From Candidatus Mediterraneibacter norwichensis (lineage in GTDB: Bacteria > Bacillota > Clostridia > Lachnospirales > Lachnospiraceae): a stretch of 34,430 nt of DNA. How positions within the stretch are numbered: the stretch's first letter is position 1; each line of letters opens with the position of its first letter. Position numbers and translations under genes: made by a program. Below, piece by piece: positions 25,031-34,430 of the stretch. Where the stretch lies: positions 1-34,430 of the forward strand of contig DXIU01000006.1 of the NCBI GenBank assembly GCA_019112765.1, given 5' to 3'. Below the pieces are notes generated by a model. The model searched no databases. It saw nothing but the letters and a program-made list of their open reading frames with translations, and had not been told where the DNA came from.

Positions 25031-27304
25031 CTATCTGCTTTCCTTCTTCCCCCGTCTCTTTTCCAGGATTCCGGCTCCAAGAACCCCGCATCCGATCACA
25101 AGCAGGGCTGCCCATCCTCTGATATCCTCTGACGTATCGCCGGTCTTTACACTGGAAGCAGAGGACAGACCGCTGCCCAGAGAAGAACCGCCCAGTGAAC
25201 TGCCGCCCAGTGAATTTCCTCCAAGGGATGCCCCTCCCAGAGTGCTGCCGCCCGGGAGACCCGAACCGCCGTCTAATCCGCTGCCGCCGTTCAGACCGCT
25301 GCCGTCATCATCACCGTCATCCTGGTTTCCGTTTCCGGGCTCATTATCATCTGTGAAGGCCGGGTCATCTTCTTCTGCCGCTTCCAGCGTATCCCAGTCA
25401 AGGGCCAGGAATACCGGCTGTGTCCCCACGCCTTCCGCGATGGATTCCATAATCGGCACGAATACCTGGAGCGGCGCATAACCGTCTTCCAGAGCTTCCG
25501 GAATCAGTTCAAACGTCACCTGATCCGGATAATCTGTGCCATAGTCGTCACTGACCCTTGTGCCGTCTTCATTCAGCTGGTAGGACTCCACCACTGCGTC
25601 TGCCAGCTCTCCCGCCGGATTGCCGTACTGATCCTGGGTATAGCCGGTGAGGAAGTACTTCAGGCCTCCAAGATAACCCAGCTGCCCGCTGATATTCAGG
25701 CCCTTCAGATCCAGGGTAATATAATACTTTCCATCTCTTACCGTCAGCTTTATGGTATGGTTAATCGCATTGTCAGACATGGAAAGGGTGGTCTTATCTG
25801 TCTTCACCATTCTGCCGGTTATGGAATAGACGCCGTCTTCCAGATTATAAATATCCAGTTCACCGCTTCCCGGGTCGTCCGGATCTTCCGTGCCTCCCGG
25901 ATTGTCCGGATCCTCCGTGTCTCCCGGATTGTCCGGATCTCCGGTGTTCCCCGGATCATCCGGATCTGCGGCGCCGTCCCCGCAGGTTATGGTAAAGGTA
26001 GTAACGCCTGTATAATTCCCCGGAGCCGCGGCACCCACATCCTTCCCGGATATGATAATTCTTCCATAAAGCGCGGTTTCCTCTGAATCGCTTCCCTTAC
26101 TCTCTGTCCCATCTGCCTGAAAAGACTGGGTGCCGAAATCATTGGCAAACGCCAGCTCATTGTCTCCGCTGTACAAAAGCCCGCCCTCCGGCGCGCTGAC
26201 CGTCACGGTTCCGTTTCTGTTTTCCGTGGATACCCGGATCTCATATTCCTGTATATTATCGGAAACCGCAGTCAGTTTTCCCATAGAAAGGGAAGAGGGA
26301 ACTGACACAATACAGGAGGGAGAGGATGTTTCTTCCTCGATATCCGCCGAGATTTCCATATCCTTTTCTTCAGTGCTTTCATCCCCGTCTGTTCCTGTTT
26401 CCTGCTTTTTCAGCGTATCCCAGTACATTGTTACAATCGTCTTTACGCTGAACCTGCCGTTTTCAAACAGAATCCCGCTGATCTCGCCGTTCAGATTGCT
26501 CATAGCCGGCACATAGATATAAGTATTGTTGTAATAATACTGACTCAGCCCGGTCAGAGGGAATGACACATCCGTTACCACTGTGTATCCGTTTCTTTCC
26601 TCAGTGCTGTAATCCACTCCGTCCATGGTCAGTTCCTGTTCCGGATCGTTGTCTGTGTAATATCCGTTGAACCCGAGAATATACATAGGCTCCTGATCGG
26701 TCCCTGACACCATCCGATAGGACAGGCGCATCTGCCCGTCTTCCTCTACCGTAAGCACGGCATCCGCCGTCTCCGTCTGCACCAGGCTGTGGTCTACCAC
26801 ATCACTGCGGACTGCTACGGTCACATCATAAGTTCCCGGTTCCGGCGTTTCCGACGGCACAGCGGGCACACTGCTGTCAGACAGATCCAGTCCCAGTGCG
26901 TCCGCCACCGCTTCCTTAATTCCGTTGGAGGAATATGTGGCGCCGGACACTGCGTCAATCTCTTTCAGGCTGTCCGTATCCGTATCTTCAAGCCCCAGAA
27001 AACTTCCTGCCATGCCCTCAATGGCAGAGGCAAGTTTCGTCTTGTTGACTTCCGCGTAAGTTCCCCCGAAGTTGGCTCCTGTAATTGTAATATCCGTAAT
27101 CTTTCCGTCTGTTACCGTTACGTCTGCGTCAATATCATATTCACCGAACTGGTCAATATGGAACGTACCGCTCTTTGTATAGGAACCGGCCCTTTCCTCT
27201 GCAGTCCCGCTTTCCGCCTGCACGGCCGGGCCGGCCGGAACTGCTGCCAGAATCCCTGCCAGAAGCAGAAGACCCCATCTTTTCTTTCCTCTTTTTCTTC
27301 CCAT
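25031..27304 (-). CDS. Surface protein: FMN_bind domain, two NEAT-like domains, a shared beta module, C-terminal SVKTG-type sorting signal
   Basis: FMN_bind motif DAVSGATYSSNGI; NEAT-like segments PGTYDVTVAVRSDVV...YIYVPAMSNLNG and EDGVYSITGRMVKTDK...VFVPIMESIAEG; C-terminus SVKTGDTSEDIRGWAALLVIGCGVLGAGILEKRRGKKESR. Confidence 0.85.
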   Translation of the reverse strand: MGRKRGKKRWGLLLLAGILAAVPAGPAVQAESGTAEERAGSYTKSGTFHIDQFGEYDIDADVTVTDGKITDITITGANFGGTYAEVNKTKLASAIEGMAGSFLGLEDTDTDSLKEIDAVSGATYSSNGIKEAVADALGLDLSDSSVPAVPSETPEPGTYDVTVAVRSDVVDHSLVQTETADAVLTVEEDGQMRLSYRMVSGTDQEPMYILGFNGYYTDNDPEQELTMDGVDYSTEERNGYTVVTDVSFPLTGLSQYYYNNTYIYVPAMSNLNGEISGILFENGRFSVKTIVTMYWDTLKKQETGTDGDESTEEKDMEISADIEEETSSPSCIVSVPSSLSMGKLTAVSDNIQEYEIRVSTENRNGTVTVSAPEGGLLYSGDNELAFANDFGTQSFQADGTESKGSDSEETALYGRIIISGKDVGAAAPGNYTGVTTFTITCGDGAADPDDPGNTGDPDNPGDTEDPDNPGGTEDPDDPGSGELDIYNLEDGVYSITGRMVKTDKTTLSMSDNAINHTIKLTVRDGKYYITLDLKGLNISGQLGYLGGLKYFLTGYTQDQYGNPAGELADAVVESYQLNEDGTRVSDDYGTDYPDQVTFELIPEALEDGYAPLQVFVPIMESIAEGVGTQPVFLALDWDTLEAAEEDDPAFTDDNEPGNGNQDDGDDDGSGLNGGSGLDGGSGLPGGSTLGGASLGGNSLGGSSLGGSSLGSGLSSASSVKTGDTSEDIRGWAALLVIGCGVLGAGILEKRRGKKESR
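25164..25306 (-). repeat. Repeat encoding Gly/Ser/Leu-rich linker
   Basis: GGSGLNGGSGLDGGSGLPGGSTLGGASLGGNSLGGSSLGGSSLGSGLS. Confidence 0.8.
25864..25972 (-). repeat. 27-nt tandem repeat encoding DPDNPGGTE-type linker
   Basis: DPDDPGNTG-DPDNPGDTE-DPDNPGGTE-DPDDPGSG. Confidence 0.85.
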
Positions 27305-27335
27305 CGTTTCCTCCGTCAACCAGCGTCATCCCCGG

Positions 27336-27377
27336 AAAAACAGGAATCCTCACGGACAGACTGCCTGAGGATTCCTG
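27336..27377 (-). terminator. Intra-operon terminator between the first NEAT gene and the FMN_bind-NEAT gene
   Basis: Minus strand: perfect 12-bp stem CAGGAATCCTCA-N13-TGAGGATTCCTG followed by TTTTT. Confidence 0.82.
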
Positions 27378-27399
27378 ATTCTGATACTGACGCTTTTTC

Positions 27400-28341
27400 T
27401 TATTCTGCTGCGTATGTAATGGAGAATGTTGTTGTGCCTGTGTAATTTCCTGCTGCCGCAGCCTTTACATCCTCAGCGGACACGCTGATCTTTCCGCTCA
27501 GCTTTGTTCCTGCTGTGTCGTCATTTACTGTCTGTGTGCCGAAGCTGTTGGCAAATGCCAGAGAATTGTCTCCGCTTGTCAGGCTGCCCTCTCCGGGAGC
27601 TGTCACAGACAGCGTGCCGTTCAGATCAGAAGCTTTCACGTCCACCGCATATACCATTGCGTTATTCCGCTCAGCGCTCAGTGTTCCCATTGCGACAGAG
27701 GAAGGAACGGTTACCGTATAGGACGGTGCGGAAACTGTCTCTTCAACATCTGCCGTAATCTGCATATCCTGGGTATCCTCATCCGGTGTCTGTGTTCCGC
27801 CGGCAGACTGCAGATCTGTTACCTGTACGAAGAAGTTCTGAGTAGAATTCATTACTACATTCACATATGCGCTTGCGGATACAGTTCCTGCCTCCAGGTC
27901 ATCCACCGCATCCCGGGGAAGAGTAACTGTAAGTACCTGCGTGGGAAGAACATCTCCTTCGTTCACGCCGAACAGAGCTGCCGTAGTATCAAATTCCTTT
28001 TCCGGTTTTGTGGTAATATCAGACTCTGCCTCATACTCTGTTTCGTCTACTGTAAATACAACATCCAGAACTGTTCCGTCTGTCCCCTGATCCGGGAACG
28101 CGGGAATCGGATAAGCCACGTAGAATGTCAGTTCCGCCTCCGTATCTGTAAGGGTCAGATCTGCCTCATGCACAAAAATCGGATCACACATACTCTTGTT
28201 TCCCGAGCCGTTGGCATTCAGGAAATGAATCTCTCCCGTATAGTCTCCGTTGGCCGGCTCCGCCGCGAACGCGGTGCCGCACATCATTGTTGTCATCATT
28301 GCTGCCGCCAGGGCGCCTGATAATAATTTCTTCAGTCTCAT
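27400..28341 (-). CDS. Secreted NEAT-like protein with a C-terminal beta module shared with the 25031-27304 protein
   Basis: Signal peptide ALAAAMMTTMMCGTAFAAEPA; NEAT-like GDYTGEIHFLNANGSGNKSMCDPIF...SASAYVNVVMNSTQNFFVQV; C-terminal SAPSYTVTVPSSVAMGTLSAERNNAMVYAVDVKASDLNGTLSVTAPGEGSLTSGDNSLAFANSFGTQ; no sorting motif. Confidence 0.8.
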   Translation of the reverse strand: MRLKKLLSGALAAAMMTTMMCGTAFAAEPANGDYTGEIHFLNANGSGNKSMCDPIFVHEADLTLTDTEAELTFYVAYPIPAFPDQGTDGTVLDVVFTVDETEYEAESDITTKPEKEFDTTAALFGVNEGDVLPTQVLTVTLPRDAVDDLEAGTVSASAYVNVVMNSTQNFFVQVTDLQSAGGTQTPDEDTQDMQITADVEETVSAPSYTVTVPSSVAMGTLSAERNNAMVYAVDVKASDLNGTLSVTAPGEGSLTSGDNSLAFANSFGTQTVNDDTAGTKLSGKISVSAEDVKAAAAGNYTGTTTFSITYAAE

Positions 28342-28400
28342 AACTGATTCTCCCTTCTATGGTTTGTTTTATTTATGTTAAGCGCCGCCGCGCCGTAACA

Positions 28401-28883
28401 TCATTCTTTTACCACAAGCGTACAGTTTACTTCCGCCCCGTTTCTGGGCGTCATGTCCTCATCCGCGGTGAACGTGTCATATTTTACCGTCAGCGGATAC
28501 TCGCCTGCCTCCATTGCTTTTTCAAGAGTGATCTCATACAGATGCTGTCCCGGTCTGATCAGTTTTGACGTATATATCGTCTCATCTGTATCCGGAAGGT
28601 AAAAAGAAATCTGAAAATACACTTCATTTTCCTCCGGATTCATCAGCTCCACTGAGACATCCGTCTTCCCCGCGGGAATGGTAATGGATTTATAGCCCGG
28701 TATCTGAATCCCCGCAGATACGCCGCCGGCCTGATCCTCCTTATCCGGCTTTTCCTGATCTTCCTCAAATTCCGCATCATAATTTGTAACTTCTTTCGGT
28801 CGTGTGTGCAGATACATCGCCGCGGCGCCCGCCACAAGTATGAGAATTACAATCAGTAGGATAATCTTCTTTTTTCGATTCAT
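28401..28883 (-). CDS. Small membrane-anchored extracellular protein of unknown function
   Basis: N-terminal TM KKKIILLIVILILVAGAAAMYLH; beta-rich GIQIPGYKSITIPAGKTDVSVELMNPEENEVYFQISFYLP...; first gene of the NEAT operon. Confidence 0.78.
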   Translation of the reverse strand: MNRKKKIILLIVILILVAGAAAMYLHTRPKEVTNYDAEFEEDQEKPDKEDQAGGVSAGIQIPGYKSITIPAGKTDVSVELMNPEENEVYFQISFYLPDTDETIYTSKLIRPGQHLYEITLEKAMEAGEYPLTVKYDTFTADEDMTPRNGAEVNCTLVVKE

Positions 28884-28910
28884 GTTTTTCAGCTCCAGCT
28901 CACTTTTTAG

Positions 28911-28924
28911 TTAGTTTACGCTAA
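28911..28924. promoter_or_regulatory. TTAG-N6-CTAA operator (proximal, NEAT operon)
   Basis: TTAG-TTTACG-CTAA. Confidence 0.75.
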
Positions 28925-28973
28925 CCTATGCGGTAAAAATTAACCCGCGCGAATCTTTTTCACATCGCGCGAG

Positions 28974-28987
28974 TTAGTTTTTTCTAA
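28974..28987. promoter_or_regulatory. TTAG-N6-CTAA operator (distal, NEAT operon)
   Basis: TTAG-TTTTTT-CTAA, at the predicted transcription start; 63 bp (about 6 helical turns) from the proximal site. Confidence 0.78.
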
Positions 28988-28995
28988 CTACTGGC

Positions 28996-29025
28996 ATACT
29001 ATCATACATTTCCAGATTCTGTCAA
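28996..29025 (-). promoter_or_regulatory. Candidate NEAT operon promoter
   Basis: Minus strand TTGACA-N18-TAGTAT. Confidence 0.6.
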
Positions 29026-29048
29026 TCAAGGTTATTGTTATAAAATTA

Positions 29049-29855
29049 TCAATTATCATTTTCCCTGATCTGAACAGGCCGGGCATCTATACACACCGCA
29101 TGCACGGCAAACCGGGTACTGTAGCCGCTGCCGGTGCAGGTAGACAGGGTCATTATCTTCTGGCTGCTGTCCGGATGAATTCCTGTTTCTATGAGTGAAT
29201 TTTCCACCATGCTGTTAATCAGGTTCTGATATTCCATGCCCGGCTCATAGCCGATCTTATATACACTTCCCCCGTTTGCCGCGTTCTGGCAGGCAAAAAT
29301 CTGATACCGGTACGCCATGGTCTCCGTGTAAAGCGTAAAATACGGATTTTTCTCCCAGAATGTCTGCTCCTTATATTTGTCCAGACTGCCGAACATGCTC
29401 CCGTCCCTCATATTATGCCCATATATAATTATATAGTGATCCGAAAAATCCGGCTGATTCAGGCCTTCCAGAAAGATGCTTCCCGCAGTATGTTCCCTTC
29501 CGTACAGATCGTGCCTTAAATACTCTGTGTTATCCCCGGAATACAGAACCGGATAATCTATTTCCAGTTCTTCCGGATTGTCAGACCTCAGCCATGCCAC
29601 AATATCTGCATTCTCCTTTTTCAGCGCATCGAACCGGACGACAACATCCGTCAGCCACCAGTCTTCCTTCTGCTCTCCTGCGGGTCCCTCCGGCGCGTCT
29701 GTATAACGGTCGCGGAGATCCTCATAGGCTGCGGCAGAGCTCAGATTGTCCAGGCAGTCCGGAAGAATCTTCCACAGCGCGGTTCCCGCAAGCGCCAGGC
29801 CGCACAGCACAAGGCATATCCATTTTTTTGATTTTTTTATTTGTTTTCTGTTCAT
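29049..29855 (-). CDS. srtB: Class B sortase
   Basis: YPVLYSGDNTEYLRHDLYGREHTAGSIFLEGLNQPDFSDHYIIIYGHNMRDGSMFGSLDKY; catalytic TLSTCTGSGYSTRFAVHAV. Confidence 0.93.
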   Translation of the reverse strand: MNRKQIKKSKKWICLVLCGLALAGTALWKILPDCLDNLSSAAAYEDLRDRYTDAPEGPAGEQKEDWWLTDVVVRFDALKKENADIVAWLRSDNPEELEIDYPVLYSGDNTEYLRHDLYGREHTAGSIFLEGLNQPDFSDHYIIIYGHNMRDGSMFGSLDKYKEQTFWEKNPYFTLYTETMAYRYQIFACQNAANGGSVYKIGYEPGMEYQNLINSMVENSLIETGIHPDSSQKIMTLSTCTGSGYSTRFAVHAVCIDARPVQIRENDN

Positions 29856-29870
29856 AGTATTACCTGCGAG

Positions 29871-29884
29871 TTAGTTTTTGCTAA
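29871..29884. promoter_or_regulatory. TTAG-N6-CTAA operator upstream of srtB
   Basis: TTAG-TTTTTG-CTAA, 16 bp upstream of the start codon. Confidence 0.75.
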
Positions 29885-29892
29885 CCTTCGCT

Positions 29893-29919
29893 CAAAAAAG
29901 AAGCCGTGATCACACGGCT
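29893..29919 (-). terminator. Rho-independent terminator downstream of the LysR gene
   Basis: AGCCGTG-tgat-CACGGCT followed by TCTTTTTTG on the minus strand. Confidence 0.78.
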
Positions 29920-29977
29920 GTAATAATAATATGAATAATTTACAGAATCTGTCAATCAGATCTTTTATAATTGAGAA

Positions 29978-30901
29978 TTATTCCCGGATATCCAGATACC
30001 GCTTCAGCGCATCCAGATACATCTCTCCCATTTTGCTGAGGATCGTATTTTTCCTGACAATGTAGCCGATCTCCATAACGCTGTTGTGGTTTTCCTCGTC
30101 GTCCTGAAAGGGAACCGCCGCAAACTCATTGCCGTTCAGTTCTTCGCAGATAATGCCGGAGCAGAGCGTATATCCGTTCAGGCCCACCATCAGATTCAGC
30201 ATGGTCGCCCTGTCATTTGCGCGGATAATCCTTGGATACTCATTTGTGGCGAGGATCTCCTCCGCAAGATAAAAAGAGCTGTTGTCTCCCTGTTCAAACG
30301 CCAGGCACGGATATTCCTCCAGCTGCCGGAAGCAGATGGACGGCTCGGAAGCCAGAGGATGGTTTTTCCACAGATATACATATGCCTTGCAGTCAATCAG
30401 GCGGTGAAATTCCAGCCCTGCCGGACGCAGCAGCCTTTCCAGACTCTTTCTGTTAAATTCACTGAGGTAAAGGATGCCGATCTCACTTTTCATTGTGCTC
30501 ACATCCTGAATCACCTCCGCAGTCTTCGTCTCCCTCAGAGCGAACTCGTATTTTGACATATCAAACTGCTTTGCCATATCCACAAACGCTTTCACCGCAA
30601 AGGAGTAATGCTGGGTGGATACACCGAACTTTTTCTTCAGCGAGCCGTTTTTCCCGTATTTCTCCAGAATCGTCTCATACTGTCCGTAAAGCTGTCTGGC
30701 ATACAGAAGGAATTCCGCGCCGTCATTGGTCAGAGTCACGCCTCTGCCGCTGCGGTGAAACAGCGTAATCCCCAGCTCTTTTTCCAGCTCCCGGACGGCA
30801 CTGGTCAGGGACGGCTGAGATACATACAGCTGCCCGGCGGCCTTGTTGATTGATTTTGTCTCTGCAATTGTAATAATATAATTCAGCTGGGTTAATGTCA
30901 T
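29978..30901 (-). CDS. LysR family transcriptional regulator
   Basis: MTLTQLNYIITIAETKSINKAAGQLYVSQPSLTSAVRELEKELGITLFHRSGRGVTLTNDG. Confidence 0.95.
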   Translation of the reverse strand: MTLTQLNYIITIAETKSINKAAGQLYVSQPSLTSAVRELEKELGITLFHRSGRGVTLTNDGAEFLLYARQLYGQYETILEKYGKNGSLKKKFGVSTQHYSFAVKAFVDMAKQFDMSKYEFALRETKTAEVIQDVSTMKSEIGILYLSEFNRKSLERLLRPAGLEFHRLIDCKAYVYLWKNHPLASEPSICFRQLEEYPCLAFEQGDNSSFYLAEEILATNEYPRIIRANDRATMLNLMVGLNGYTLCSGIICEELNGNEFAAVPFQDDEENHNSVMEIGYIVRKNTILSKMGEMYLDALKRYLDIRE

Positions 30902-30997
30902 ATCCGGATACTCCTGTCTGTCATCGTTTCCTGTCTGGATTTCTCCTCGTTTACCAGCTCATTATACAGCAGGATCTGAATTGACGCCAGTATTCTG

Positions 30998-34400
<3,403 letters not shown>

Positions 34401-34430
34401 GATTTCACCTCTCAAAATATTTTTTATATA

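Noticed and set aside
25864-25972. 27-nt tandem repeat considered as CRISPR-like
   Set aside because: In-frame DPDNPGGTE linker repeats inside a surface protein with no spacers.

Overview
The window looks like a chromosomal segment from a low-to-mid GC Firmicute, probably a Lachnospiraceae-like Clostridium relative (inferred from gene families only). From left to right it contains: an FtsX/LolD-type ABC transporter with a TetR regulator; a decayed stretch (about 2.6-9.2 kb) with internally deleted cysK, methyltransferase and ahpC genes around intact metY and small alarmone synthetase genes; a TetR gene plus a heterodimeric ABC transporter pair; a LytTR/GHKL two-component system next to a small PH-domain-like gene; a long minus-strand heme/iron acquisition locus (sortase B, NEAT-like proteins, FMN_bind-NEAT fusion, IsdE/IsdF/ATPase, DUF454, CydDC-like ABC pair); and a LysR gene with a beta-glucoside PTS / GH1 pair. 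The strongest unlisted signal is a recurring operator, TTAG-N6-CTAA, seen six times with an invariant 6-bp spacer. It occurs upstream of the sortase, the NEAT operon, an ABC transporter pair, the ahpC remnant and a methyltransferase operon, where it fills the 17-bp spacer of a TTGACA/TATGAT promoter. This suggests one metal/heme-type regulon joining loci 20 kb apart. The most novel candidate is a surface protein joining a covalent-flavin FMN_bind domain to NEAT-like domains inside the heme operon. All family assignments are from reading the sequence; no searches were run.
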